NCBI GenBank assembly: GCA_964513205.1
Contig: CAZELP010000004.1
Coordinates: forward strand, 1 to 64,000
From: JAGVJT01 sp964513205
GTDB lineage: Bacteria > Pseudomonadota > Gammaproteobacteria > Legionellales > Legionellaceae
DNA: 64,000 bases
Reading direction: 5' to 3'
The notes under the pieces were generated by a model, which was not told where the DNA came from, searched no databases, and saw only the letters and a program-made list of their open reading frames with translations. The position numbers were made by a program, and so were the translations under genes. Shown here piece after piece: positions 36,687-45,962 of this stretch. Within the stretch, counting starts at the first letter, position 1; every line of letters starts with the position of its first letter.

Positions 36687-37709
36687 ATGATAGAAATCAT
36701 CGGTCTTTCTAAGTCTTACCATGGGCTTCGGGTCTTGTCGGACCTCAATCTATCTATTCACTCAGGCGAAATTTTCGGCATCATAGGAAAAAGCGGCGCC
36801 GGGAAATCTACATTGCTTCGATGCATCAATTTATTAGAACATCCAGACGAAGGTCAGATTCTGATTCAAGGGCAAGATATTGTCGCGTTTTCTCAAGAAA
36901 AATTACGAAAAACTCGACACGAAATTTCTATGATTTTCCAGCACTTCAATCTGCTAGACAGCAAGTCTGTTTTTGATAATATTGCACTTCCCATGCGCAT
37001 TCAAAACATGGACGAACACCTCATAGAAAATAAAGTCAAAGAATTGCTGGAGTTTGTGGGGCTTAGCGACAAAATAAATGAACGCCCTAAGGCACTCAGT
37101 GGTGGTCAAAAACAACGGGTTGCAATTGCACGAGCGCTCTCGACCTCTCCTCGAATATTGCTTTGCGATGAAGCAACATCAGCTCTCGACCCAGAGACCA
37201 CGCAATCCATTCTTGAGTTACTGAAAACCATCAACGCACGCTTTGGGATCACCATTGTCCTCATCACACATGAAATGGAAGTCATCAAACAAATATGCCA
37301 TCGCGTTGCGGTAATGTCTCACGGTATTATCGAAGAAATTCTTTCTTTATCAGAAGTTTTTTCTTATCCAGAGAGCATTGCAAAAAAAATGCTCTACGCA
37401 CATCTTTCCCCCAAACTGCCAGCCTGTCTTTTGAAAAATATCAGCGAAAGCAGAACAGACAAGCCTTTGTTGCGTTTATACTTTGAAGGAGAAGCGGCGA
37501 CAGGACCGTTTATCAGTCAAACAAGTCGAGAGTTGAATGTCGATATTAATATTTTACTTGCCAACATTGATCGCATCGAGTCGGTTACATGTGGAATTCT
37601 GATCATCGAAATCAATGCAGATGAAACACTTTTAGACGCCTTTATTAAGCGTTGTCAAGACCACCATTTGACAGTTGAGGTAATTGGGTATGTCACCACT
37701 CTTATTTAA
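36687..37709 (+). CDS. metN: Methionine ABC transporter ATPase
   Basis: Energises D/L-methionine import. ABC motifs: Walker A GKSGAGKSTLLRCI (~residue 35), signature LSGGQKQRVAIARAL, Walker B ILLCDEATSALDPET and the switch ITHEMEVIKQI. The C-terminal ~90 residues form the NIL/ACT-like domain that in E. coli MetN binds methionine and inhibits transport. The ATG at 36687 begins the conserved MIEIIGLSKSY; the longer frame uses a TTG. It overlaps metI by 20 nt, so translation is coupled. Confidence 0.95.
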   Translation: MIEIIGLSKSYHGLRVLSDLNLSIHSGEIFGIIGKSGAGKSTLLRCINLLEHPDEGQILIQGQDIVAFSQEKLRKTRHEISMIFQHFNLLDSKSVFDNIALPMRIQNMDEHLIENKVKELLEFVGLSDKINERPKALSGGQKQRVAIARALSTSPRILLCDEATSALDPETTQSILELLKTINARFGITIVLITHEMEVIKQICHRVAVMSHGIIEEILSLSEVFSYPESIAKKMLYAHLSPKLPACLLKNISESRTDKPLLRLYFEGEAATGPFISQTSRELNVDINILLANIDRIESVTCGILIIEINADETLLDAFIKRCQDHHLTVEVIGYVTTLI

Positions 37710-38358
37710 CGAAATTTTTTATGCCACATTCGAAACACTTTACATGGTGTTTGCCAGCACTTGTATTGCTGTGTTGCTGGGCCTTCCTCTTGGAACTTGG
37801 GTTTTTACCACGGCAACACTAAAGCCCCACACCACACTCCATCGAGTCCTTAACAGCATCATTAACATTACGCGCTCAATTCCGTTTATCATTTTACTTG
37901 TGGCACTTATTCCCATTACACGAATGATTGTCGGGACATCCATCGGTGTCAATGCTGCCATTATTCCATTATCATTGGGCGCAGTCCCTTTCTTTGCACG
38001 CCTCACCGACAATGCCTATCAGCGTCTACCTAAAGGATTATTAGATACAGGATTTTCAATGGGTGCCACAACATTCCAAATGATTTCCCGTATTTTACTA
38101 CCAGAAGCCAAGCCTGCATTGATTCAAGCCATCACATTGACAGCAGTCACATTGGTCAACTACTCCGCTATGGCGGGCACTGTTGGTGGAGGTGGATTAG
38201 GTGATTTGGCGATTCGTTACGGCTATCAACGTTTTGATTCAACTGTGATGTTGGTTACCGTTGCGATTCTAGTCATGCTTGTTCAGCTCATACAGTGGCT
38301 CGGAGACGCTTGGGCTTCATCAATAGAAAGAAGGGGCAAAAAATGCGTATCGTCTTAA
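37690..38358 (+). CDS. metI: Methionine ABC transporter permease
   Basis: Inner-membrane channel of the MetNIQ importer. About five hydrophobic segments in 222 residues. The cytoplasmic coupling loop (LPKGLLDTGFSMGATTFQMI ... LPEAKPALI) and TVGGGGLGDLAIRYGYQRF are characteristic. ATG at 37690 follows GAGG within the end of metN. The stop overlaps the metQ start by 16 nt. Confidence 0.95.
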   Translation: MSPLLFNEIFYATFETLYMVFASTCIAVLLGLPLGTWVFTTATLKPHTTLHRVLNSIINITRSIPFIILLVALIPITRMIVGTSIGVNAAIIPLSLGAVPFFARLTDNAYQRLPKGLLDTGFSMGATTFQMISRILLPEAKPALIQAITLTAVTLVNYSAMAGTVGGGGLGDLAIRYGYQRFDSTVMLVTVAILVMLVQLIQWLGDAWASSIERRGKKCVSS

Positions 38359-39119
38359 TCCTGCTACTCAACATACTTTTAATCGGCTGTAATCCATCTC
38401 GAGATGACACGTTGGTGATTGGTACAATCTCAGGACCAGAAACCGATTTAGTGAGAACAGCAGCGACCGTTGCGAAGGAGCGCTTTGGCCTGCAAACCAA
38501 AATCATTGAATTCAACGATTATAATCTACCCAATGAAGCGCTAAACGAAGGGAGCTTAGATGCCAATATTTATCAGCACCAAGCTTACTTAAACATGGCA
38601 AAAAACATGCGCCATTATGCCATTACACCCATAGGCAAAACATTTTTATATCCGATGGGTATTTACTCAAAACGATATCACTCGATGCATGATTTACCCC
38701 ATGGCGCGATAATTGCACTGCCAAATGATCCCAGCAACGAAGCGCGTGCACTGATTTTGTTGGACAAACAGGGCTATATTCAATTGACTCAAAAAGAGAA
38801 TCCCTGTGTACGCGATATTGCTGAAAATCCACATCAGTTTGTTTTCAAATCCATGGATGCAGCGCAACTCCCTCGTATTTTACCTGATGTTGATGCCGCG
38901 ATTATCAACACGACCTTTGCTCTTCCCGCAGGTCTCTCGCCCACTCAAGATGCCATCTTAAGAGAAGAAACAGATTCTCCTTATGTAAATCTTATGGTGA
39001 TTCGAGAAAACTCTGAGAAAAAAGAGGCCCTAAAACAATTTCTTGAAGCGTTTCATTCAGATGCAGTAAAAAATGAAGCAGAAAAAATATTTAAAGACGC
39101 CGCGATACCTGCATGGTAG
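38343..39119 (+). CDS. metQ: Methionine-binding lipoprotein
   Basis: Substrate-binding protein of the importer. A signal peptide (MRIVLILLLNILLIGC) with lipobox LIGC gives a lipid-anchored periplasmic protein. The NLPA-family landmarks are VIGTISGPETDLV, IIEFNDYNLPNEALNEGSLD, NIYQHQAYL, ALPNDPSNEARALILL and the final ALKQFLEAFHS. ATG at 38343 is fixed by GAAGGGG just upstream, within the end of metI. Last gene of the metNIQ operon. Confidence 0.95.
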   Translation: MRIVLILLLNILLIGCNPSRDDTLVIGTISGPETDLVRTAATVAKERFGLQTKIIEFNDYNLPNEALNEGSLDANIYQHQAYLNMAKNMRHYAITPIGKTFLYPMGIYSKRYHSMHDLPHGAIIALPNDPSNEARALILLDKQGYIQLTQKENPCVRDIAENPHQFVFKSMDAAQLPRILPDVDAAIINTTFALPAGLSPTQDAILREETDSPYVNLMVIRENSEKKEALKQFLEAFHSDAVKNEAEKIFKDAAIPAW

Positions 39120-39155
39120 CATAAATTTAATTTACGTTTTGTGGGAGACCATCAA

Positions 39156-40472
39156 ATGCCAAGTGACTACAGCACAAATCCTTTTATAAACCAATGTTTT
39201 CGAGGTTTGGGACATTTTGCATATCACTCTAAGGCGCTGAGTAAACTGTCTCCCGAAAATCGTGATTTATTTTTATCAGCCTACCAAGAAAGTCTAGGGC
39301 TTTCTGCCGATACAATGCAAACCACCACTTACATCAAAAATTTCAAAAGCGAGCGAAAAAAACAGCTTTTAGAACATGGCGTGGAGAGTGACCCATCGGG
39401 TTTAAACAACCTTGAGAAATCTCTTGAAGCGCTTGACAAAACGGTGCAAAACATTGGTGCACGCTATCACCCACACAATCTCACTCGATATTTAAACGAG
39501 GAACGAAAAAAAACGCTTGAGCAAATCGATGAGCAGAGAAAGGCCGATCTAAAAAAAGCAGCAGACACGATTACCGATCCTGATAAACGTACCGCAGCAG
39601 AAAAAGCCATCAACAGTTTTTATGACGCTCAAAAAGAATCCTTAAAAGAAAATATTACAAAAAATATTGACGCTTTGCATCAAGCAGTTGAAAAAGAACG
39701 ACTCCGAGTCTCTACGTTTGCCGCACTGCGACATGGAAATGAACAAATGCGAAAAGCAATTGATAAGGGTTATTTAAGTAAAGAGAGTGTTTCTGCCTCT
39801 GTCGGTATTGGCGGCGAAGGAGGTATTTTCAAAGACATGCCTTTTAAAGAGTTCTGTGGGTATGTCGGACAAAATTTTAAAACACTAACCGGTCAAACAC
39901 TCCAGGTTCAGAAAAAAACAACCGATCCCGAAACTTACGAATTTAATTTATCACTGCCACCCACCTCATTTTTGGGTCGAGTAAGACAAGGCATCAATCC
40001 ATTCAGCCGATACTACAGTGACCCATCCGATCGCGCGATGCAGGACATGCTCTTGACCGCTACTTTGTTAAAAATGTCTGGTGAGAAGAAACCTTATGCC
40101 AGGATCACATGCAAGAAAGCTGACCTTGCCACAAAACTTGCACAAGATGCTTTTGCGGCGCTTCGCATGGCGGGTTACGAAGAAGGCGAGATTAAAATCT
40201 ATGTTAATGGGAAGGCCTACGCAGCAACAGCTCAAGAAAAAGACAAAGTCAGTAGTTTTGATGAGCTTTTTAAAGATAATCCCTCTCGTAAAACACAAAT
40301 CAATATGCAAGTGTCAATGCAAAATATTGAAAATAAACCAAAAGAGCAAAGACCTCATTTTGAGGCAATGAAAAAAGCACTGGACGATGAGCGTAAAAAG
40401 TACAGCGGAAGCGATGCGCCAGCTACAAAACCTCCTGCAGCGCCTCCAAAAGATGCAATTTCCCCCAAATAA
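39156..40472 (+). CDS. Coiled-coil hypothetical protein next to dot/icm; candidate effector
   Basis: 438 residues with no recognised family, no signal peptide and no membrane segment. Residues ~90-200 are highly charged and helical (Glu/Lys/Arg/Ala), consistent with a long coiled coil. A more globular region with several Gly follows (~210-330). The tail is charged, then Pro/Ala/Lys-rich (PATKPPAAPPKDAISPK). GGGAGA before the ATG at 39156 supports the start. It converges with icmB and shares a hairpin with it. Location beside the secretion genes and a soluble coiled-coil build are typical of Dot/Icm substrates, but there is no direct evidence of secretion. The gene lies 36 nt after metQ. Confidence 0.7.
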   Translation: MPSDYSTNPFINQCFRGLGHFAYHSKALSKLSPENRDLFLSAYQESLGLSADTMQTTTYIKNFKSERKKQLLEHGVESDPSGLNNLEKSLEALDKTVQNIGARYHPHNLTRYLNEERKKTLEQIDEQRKADLKKAADTITDPDKRTAAEKAINSFYDAQKESLKENITKNIDALHQAVEKERLRVSTFAALRHGNEQMRKAIDKGYLSKESVSASVGIGGEGGIFKDMPFKEFCGYVGQNFKTLTGQTLQVQKKTTDPETYEFNLSLPPTSFLGRVRQGINPFSRYYSDPSDRAMQDMLLTATLLKMSGEKKPYARITCKKADLATKLAQDAFAALRMAGYEEGEIKIYVNGKAYAATAQEKDKVSSFDELFKDNPSRKTQINMQVSMQNIENKPKEQRPHFEAMKKALDDERKKYSGSDAPATKPPAAPPKDAISPK

Positions 40473-40479
40473 ATAATCA

Positions 40480-40521
40480 ATAGGGTGTGCCGACAGTTCA
40501 CCTGCCGTCTATACACCCTAT
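40480..40521. terminator. Hairpin between icmB and the coiled-coil gene
   Basis: ATAGGGTGT (40480-40488) pairs perfectly with ACACCCTAT (40513-40521) around a 24-base loop that can itself form weak pairs. It touches the icmB stop and lies seven nt after the stop of the convergent gene, so it may end both transcripts. No T-run follows, so confidence is moderate. Confidence 0.45.
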
Positions 40522-43500
40522 CAGAAACGTTTTGCTTTTTCAGAAATAACGGCTGCAAGACTTTTGCTATACGGATCTCGTGAATAAGCATCCAATATAT
40601 CTTGAACCAATTGACCGAGTACACCTGCCCGGTTTTCCTCGTCAACCACCCCAAGTTCCCCTTTCAAAGCATTTAATCGGTCATTTAGTTCTTTTGTGAT
40701 GGTGCCATTTGGAAAAAGAAGGGCAAGAAAACGTCTGGCTTCAGAAGGCCCGATATGTCGGTACAATTGATTACGAACCGCTGCATCTTCTGCCGTTGTA
40801 CTAAATGCCCAAAGCTCGATAGGCCCCAACGTCAGTGTTAGCAATTGAACACTCACACCAAGTTTTGTAGAAAATTGAGCAATAAAAGTTGCGCCCCCCT
40901 GACGAGGCCCGTGCACTCTATTACGCAATGCCACTTTCGCAGTCTCAGATAATCCAAATATCTTCGTTGTTTTTTCAATGGTTTGCGCAGGTCCAGCATC
41001 CATAATGTAAATGCCGGTGGCAAATTCAATCATCACGTTATCAAAATCATCTACAGATTGCGAAAGTAAAGAAATCTGAACATTCCATTTTCGCCCTTCG
41101 CGCATGTCAATCACAACCTGATCGCGAACTGCTTGAGAACGAGAAGTGCGATGAAACTCATCATATACAATCCGTTTCGGATCCTCTCGAATTTCACGAA
41201 TACGCTCGCCATGATAATTTCGATATTGTTCTGGGATATCGCCTAACACTTCTTCGGTTAGATAGAAATGACGAGCCAAAACATAGCGAGCCAACATATA
41301 CATCACTGAGGTTTTGCGATCAGCAGCATCTCCACCACTTTTGGCGACTTCATCTAAATCTAACGAAACAACCTTCGCTTCTCCTAAATCAAAAGCGGTC
41401 ACGCGAGACAAGACAGGATATTCTCGAACGGCACTTGAAATCATTCTAGAAAAAGCGCCAATCAGTGTCTCACCCGTTGGTGTTGTCACTTTTTCATATA
41501 AATCCTCTATCGATGAGGTTCGACAAATTGAAGCGGCGTCCGCAAGCAACGGCATCGCATAACGCTGAGCCAACATTGCCTCATGCACAAAACCAGCAGA
41601 AAAAAGAGCATCTGTCACTTCCCACCATGTCGATTTAGAGTCTCTGACAAATCCAATCTCATCTAATATGCCATCAATAAGCTCTTCGAGCCCAGGAGAA
41701 TAGGGAGCCGGATTATTTTCATCAGAAAGACTTTTATACAACTCGTCTACAACCATACCTGCTAAATCAGCCATACCATCGTAAGGCTTCGCCGCACCAA
41801 GAGGTGTGGTGAGTAACGTTAAAAAATTAACCAAAAAAGAACGCTCTAAAGCGGTTGGATAACGACAGCCCAATTGTGTATCAAAGGGATTGATTGAGTA
41901 CTCAGGTGTCATCCTTAAACGATGATAAGAGACCAAATGTCGACTCTCGACAGGCAACGCCTCTTTTAACAAAGAAATCAACCCACTACTGGACGGACCA
42001 ATATCAATAATGGCGATTCGTGGTAGTCGTGTAATCCCGGCAGACATGCACAGTGCTAAGTTTTGTGCGTTTGACAGCACAGATTTACCAGAGCCAGGAC
42101 GTGCGTAGATCAAATCAATCCAAGTGGTCTGTAAATTTGAGCCAGGCTGAAACGGCCAAGGCTTACCGTCTGGCGAACGAAACAAAATGGCGCCGGATTT
42201 CCACGGTGATGCAGGTCGAGTAACGGGCAGCATTTTAATCACATCAGACAAAGGCGCAACTGATGCCACCGCAGGGCTTGACGTGGTTGTCGCCAACAGG
42301 GTTGAAACAAAGCCTTCAAATGGATCACCGCATATTTCAGAAACGTCAGTAGACCCCCACCCTTGTATGGCTTTGACAAGCTCTGAACCACGACGTCTGA
42401 GTAAGGGCAAATCACCTTCAGGAGCCCAAGTGGTGGCTACAACACGTAAACGAACAACTGCTTCATCCGAGTTTAACTGAATGTACTTTAGCAAATTTAC
42501 AGAATCACTGAGTAAGCGATTTTCTGCAGATGAAAAACTTAAAATAGAAGACAACAAACCTTTTAGTTTTAAGCTATTCCAACCATCACTCTCGACAAAA
42601 AAAGAAATACGCCATGGAATACGTGTAGGCAGAATACGAGTAAACAAATTCATGAAGGGCCGCACGTCTTTTGGAAATAAATCAATATAACTACACGAAT
42701 AGAGCTTATCTCCAACTTGTACCGTACGACGATCGATGATATCAGCCTCTCGAGGAATAACCTGTTTGGCAAGAGAAGGCCAAAGAATATCAGAAACATC
42801 ACCTTCGAAATTATTTAATTCTCGAACCGGGATCTTATCTCCAGGCAAAGTAGGACACCAATCTGCTGAAGTAAAATCAGGATCAGCAGTTAAGCGAATG
42901 GCACGTATCGCCTCATGAACCTCGAGAATTTGCGAAACAATATTCAGATTTTCAAAATCGTTTTTAACCGAGCGAACGAAGGCACTGTGAATATCACGTA
43001 GCTCCGGCATCGCCGCATAAATCGCTTGTGTATAACGAAAAGGCGGTGCTTTTTTATCTTTTAACATTTTCATCTTGGCTTTAGCCGCGGCCTTTATTTG
43101 GTCGTTACTAAGACAATAAGGGCGCGTATAAAGCACAATATACAAGTGTTCTTCAGAGCAGTATTCACTCAAATAATTGACTCGCTCCTCAAATAAGTCA
43201 TCAAGAGATAAATCTAAGCGCTTGGCAGTCGCTTCTGCCGGTGCATAAATAGAACGAATATGCTCTTTGATATTTTCTTTGTTTTGAGAAAATAAAATTT
43301 GAATCGCGTGCCCTGGTTGACTCATTGCGGGATGTAACGCATTTGACAAACCGTCAACCAAACGTTGGAACTCTTCTGCGCCCAACAAGGTCGTGGTCCC
43401 TTCTATGCGGAATACAGTTAACAAAGAACCATCATGATTGACTAACACATCTTCGCTATCCGCTGTCTCTAATTCACAATACGCTTCTGTCGTTTGCTTT

Positions 43501-43568
43501 AAAGACGTACTTAGCCAAGCAAAAAAGGTATCGACCCCTTCAAAAAATGATTCCGTCCATTTACTCAT
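40521..43568 (-). CDS. icmB: Dot/Icm secretion ATPase DotO/IcmB
   Basis: VirB4-like ATPase that docks at the cytoplasmic base of the type IVB channel with DotB. 1015 residues, matching the family. Walker A is seen near residue 495 (YARPGSGKSVLSNAQ), followed by RIAIIDIGPSSSGL, and a later KRIVYDEFHRTSRSQ segment resembles the Walker B region. The N-terminal half holds the VirB4-type domain. ATG at 43568 follows AGGAGAGG. It is the last gene of the locus; the tphA-icmF-icmH genes that follow in L. pneumophila are not here. Confidence 0.95.
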   Translation of the reverse strand: MSKWTESFFEGVDTFFAWLSTSLKQTTEAYCELETADSEDVLVNHDGSLLTVFRIEGTTTLLGAEEFQRLVDGLSNALHPAMSQPGHAIQILFSQNKENIKEHIRSIYAPAEATAKRLDLSLDDLFEERVNYLSEYCSEEHLYIVLYTRPYCLSNDQIKAAAKAKMKMLKDKKAPPFRYTQAIYAAMPELRDIHSAFVRSVKNDFENLNIVSQILEVHEAIRAIRLTADPDFTSADWCPTLPGDKIPVRELNNFEGDVSDILWPSLAKQVIPREADIIDRRTVQVGDKLYSCSYIDLFPKDVRPFMNLFTRILPTRIPWRISFFVESDGWNSLKLKGLLSSILSFSSAENRLLSDSVNLLKYIQLNSDEAVVRLRVVATTWAPEGDLPLLRRRGSELVKAIQGWGSTDVSEICGDPFEGFVSTLLATTTSSPAVASVAPLSDVIKMLPVTRPASPWKSGAILFRSPDGKPWPFQPGSNLQTTWIDLIYARPGSGKSVLSNAQNLALCMSAGITRLPRIAIIDIGPSSSGLISLLKEALPVESRHLVSYHRLRMTPEYSINPFDTQLGCRYPTALERSFLVNFLTLLTTPLGAAKPYDGMADLAGMVVDELYKSLSDENNPAPYSPGLEELIDGILDEIGFVRDSKSTWWEVTDALFSAGFVHEAMLAQRYAMPLLADAASICRTSSIEDLYEKVTTPTGETLIGAFSRMISSAVREYPVLSRVTAFDLGEAKVVSLDLDEVAKSGGDAADRKTSVMYMLARYVLARHFYLTEEVLGDIPEQYRNYHGERIREIREDPKRIVYDEFHRTSRSQAVRDQVVIDMREGRKWNVQISLLSQSVDDFDNVMIEFATGIYIMDAGPAQTIEKTTKIFGLSETAKVALRNRVHGPRQGGATFIAQFSTKLGVSVQLLTLTLGPIELWAFSTTAEDAAVRNQLYRHIGPSEARRFLALLFPNGTITKELNDRLNALKGELGVVDEENRAGVLGQLVQDILDAYSRDPYSKSLAAVISEKAKRF

Positions 43569-43582
43569 CAACCTCTCCTGGC

Positions 43583-44206
43583 TTATATTTCTACCAACTC
43601 ATCCACGGCATTTGTTGCCCAACGCTCAATTTGTTGCCGAAACTTGGCTCGAGAAGGAAGTAATCGAATTTCATGAAAAACTTGATCCATCTTTGACCGA
43701 GAAATATGGTCAGAATCGATCAAAAATCGCCCCATAATAGCCGGATCACTTGTTCCTTCTCCGAATTTATCTTCTACAACTTGAGAACGAAATTTGAGTG
43801 ATCGATAAATTGACTGTGCCGTATTTTTATAGCCTGTATCATTTGTCATGGCACAAAATAAAACATGACACAGTGCATTAACGGCTTCTTGCGCGAGCTC
43901 TGGGAGAAAGATGAGCGATCCACCGCCATACCCTCCAACCCCCACAGACTCAACAAAAAAGCACTGCGCACAAAAGCAGCATGCCGTGACTAAATTTTGA
44001 ATTTTATTATTCGTATAGTCACCATCTAGATTGATGATCTGCTGATCTGTTTTGGCTTGAAATTTACAGAATTGACAAGTATAACGATCGCGCTCAAATA
44101 CTTTTTTTTCATATGCGCGAAATCGAGGGTCCGCTTGTCTGGCGGAATACAACCGCCAGGCACTCGGACTTGCTGTCAGTTTTAGCTCTGTAAGAGCATG
44201 ACCCAT
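43583..44206 (-). CDS. icmJ: Dot/Icm coupling-complex protein DotN/IcmJ
   Basis: Zinc-binding partner of DotL in the type IV coupling complex. Two cysteine groups are visible: C44-x2-C47 (RDRYTCQFCKFQ) and the cluster C76, C77, C79, C82 (ACCFCAQC), as in HNH-like treble-clef folds. Known DotN binds the C-terminal part of DotL and contributes to effector recruitment. Length 207 is standard. GAGGG before ATG at 44206. Separated from icmB by 14 nt and icmD by 15 nt. Confidence 0.93.
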   Translation of the reverse strand: MGHALTELKLTASPSAWRLYSARQADPRFRAYEKKVFERDRYTCQFCKFQAKTDQQIINLDGDYTNNKIQNLVTACCFCAQCFFVESVGVGGYGGGSLIFLPELAQEAVNALCHVLFCAMTNDTGYKNTAQSIYRSLKFRSQVVEDKFGEGTSDPAIMGRFLIDSDHISRSKMDQVFHEIRLLPSRAKFRQQIERWATNAVDELVEI

Positions 44207-44221
44207 AGTGTAGCCCTCAAA

Positions 44222-44608
44222 TTAGCTACTAAACACGGTACCTGTCGGGCCTGATGTTTGACCGCTTCCGCCAAACAACGTTGCACCAGTAACACCCAAG
44301 ATAGAAGGCAGGAACAACAGTGCAGCTGCAATGAAGGTTAACGCAATCGGTGTACCAACGGGAATATTCGTTGGATTATCTTTATGTTGCTTGAATTTCA
44401 TAATGGCACCAATAGAGAAAGCCAATCCTGCTAAGTAAGAACCAGCTGTTACCAACTTAGTCAGACTTGTGAAAGAACTGGTAATAGAGGATGCCATCCC
44501 TCCCAACGTTAAACTACTGTCAGCATATGCAGCGCCAGCGCCTAAAGCCAGTAGCCCAACAAAACGCACGATGGACGATTGAAAAACTGTCTTATTCTTC
44601 TTATTCAT
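44222..44608 (-). CDS. icmD: Dot/Icm inner-membrane protein DotP/IcmD
   Basis: Small membrane component of the secretion system. A signal-like N-terminal segment (VRFVGLLALGAGAAYADS) precedes two further hydrophobic helices (LVTAGSYLAGLAFSIGAI and PIALTFIAAALLFLPSILG). It is related in sequence to DotE just upstream (shared SYLAG/AYLIG pattern). I use ATG at 44608 after AAGGGG; the longer frame from 44635 overlaps the icmC stop. 128 residues. Confidence 0.9.
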   Translation of the reverse strand: MNKKNKTVFQSSIVRFVGLLALGAGAAYADSSLTLGGMASSITSSFTSLTKLVTAGSYLAGLAFSIGAIMKFKQHKDNPTNIPVGTPIALTFIAAALLFLPSILGVTGATLFGGSGQTSGPTGTVFSS

Positions 44609-44631
44609 GAATGACCCCTTGTGATATAAAA

Positions 44632-45150
44632 TCATGTCCCCATCAGTGTATTATTAATCATTTCAATCGTCCCGACAATATTGATTGCAAGTATGCCTCC
44701 AAAGACATGGGTTAAACCTTTCCCAGTGCCATTTGGAGGATGTCCTGTGCTGGACGATTTGGTGATCATAATCCAACCCCGTACAAAAGCGTATAACCCA
44801 ATCGTTTGTATGATAATGGTTAGCGCACTTCCCAATTCACTATCTCCACCTAGCCAAGTGTTCATGGCACTTCCTTCTGAATACGCCAAAACGCTTGAAT
44901 ACCCAAAGGTGGTGTTCATCAACACCTCAAATGCAGTTGGAAAATAGATGAGCATTCCTGAAACAATAAAATACAATAGTGGCTCTTTTAAACTGGAAGA
45001 TCCTCCTCCTCGCATCTCTCCATGCGACTTCAAAGAAACAAGTGCTTTCATGGCAAAAAAAATGCCAATTAAATATGCTCCACCCGAAATAAGTTTTTGG
45101 ACGGGGAGTAAAGACTCAGCAATGTTGGTGAGAATGCTCCAATTTTCCAT
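44632..45150 (-). CDS. icmC: Dot/Icm inner-membrane protein DotE/IcmC
   Basis: Paralogue of DotP/IcmD with hydrophobic segments LISGGAYLIGIFFAMKAL, YFIVSGMLIYFPTAFEVL, an amphipathic helix (ALTIIIQTIGLYAFVRGW) and a final membrane segment (HVFGGILAINIVGTIEM). Length 172 fits the family. The conserved order G-C-D-J-B identifies it. Start at 45150 has only a weak ribosome-binding site, eight nt after the icmG stop, suggesting coupling. Confidence 0.92.
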   Translation of the reverse strand: MENWSILTNIAESLLPVQKLISGGAYLIGIFFAMKALVSLKSHGEMRGGGSSSLKEPLLYFIVSGMLIYFPTAFEVLMNTTFGYSSVLAYSEGSAMNTWLGGDSELGSALTIIIQTIGLYAFVRGWIMITKSSSTGHPPNGTGKGLTHVFGGILAINIVGTIEMINNTLMGT

Positions 45151-45157
45151 TCGACGC

Positions 45158-45946
45158 TCAACTGTCTACTTGACTAAATTTAATGACACGCCCGGAACTC
45201 ATCAAAACCCGGCCGCGCTCAGCATCAATACCTTTCACAATACCATATCCAGCAACCGTAGATCCCTCTCTGACCGTGATAGAAGTGCCATCTGAAGCAA
45301 TCAACCAAGCTCTCCCAGGAATAATGGCTTGCAGGGAATACATCACGCTTTCTCTGAATCCACGAGGTTTTGAAACATGAATGGGACGAATACGCTTGGT
45401 ATTCATTGCGACTAAACGCTCTATTTCTTGTGTTTGAGTCTCCAACTGCTGAGAAACACTGGCCAGTGAAGCTGACAATGCATTCATTTTTGAGGTCATA
45501 TCAGACATGGCGGTGTTCATCGAAGATATTTGATCGTTTAAATTTTGCAATGAGGATTGTGCACTTTGTTGATTTTGCTCTAATACAGCAAGTTTTTCCG
45601 TCACGCGATCGGCCTTCATGTTGATCGACATAGGCTGTTGTAAAGGAGTTGGCTTCTGAGTCTGTTGAGCAACTGGCACAATTTTATTCTCTGTCGATTT
45701 TCCACCAAAAAGAAAATGTAACGTCTTATAAACCAGTAAAAACAAAATAAATCCTCCGAAAATAACCAACGCTTTTCGGATAGCAGGATTTTCCCAAAGT
45801 TGAAAGGTATCGCTTGTGTTGGATGTATTTTTTTCAGCAGAATCCCCACCGAGTTCTTCTGGTTCAAGTTCTTCCTCAGGCTCTGATGCCAAAAGATCAA
45901 GATCATCCAGTTTGTATTCATCATTGTTTGGGTCATTATTTGCCAT
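45158..45946 (-). CDS. icmG: Dot/Icm core-complex protein DotF/IcmG
   Basis: Bitopic inner-membrane protein that surrounds the DotG channel in the core complex. An acidic cytoplasmic N-terminus (residues 1-50, many Asp/Glu) is followed by one membrane helix (~56-80, ALVIFGGFILFLLVYKTLHF), a coiled coil (~105-180, with repeated Gln/Ser/Met/Leu) and a periplasmic C-terminal beta domain (SVMYSLQAIIPGRAWLIA). 262 residues. GAGG about ten nt before ATG at 45946. Confidence 0.93.
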   Translation of the reverse strand: MANNDPNNDEYKLDDLDLLASEPEEELEPEELGGDSAEKNTSNTSDTFQLWENPAIRKALVIFGGFILFLLVYKTLHFLFGGKSTENKIVPVAQQTQKPTPLQQPMSINMKADRVTEKLAVLEQNQQSAQSSLQNLNDQISSMNTAMSDMTSKMNALSASLASVSQQLETQTQEIERLVAMNTKRIRPIHVSKPRGFRESVMYSLQAIIPGRAWLIASDGTSITVREGSTVAGYGIVKGIDAERGRVLMSSGRVIKFSQVDS

Positions 45947-45962
45947 GACGTTTAATCCTCAA

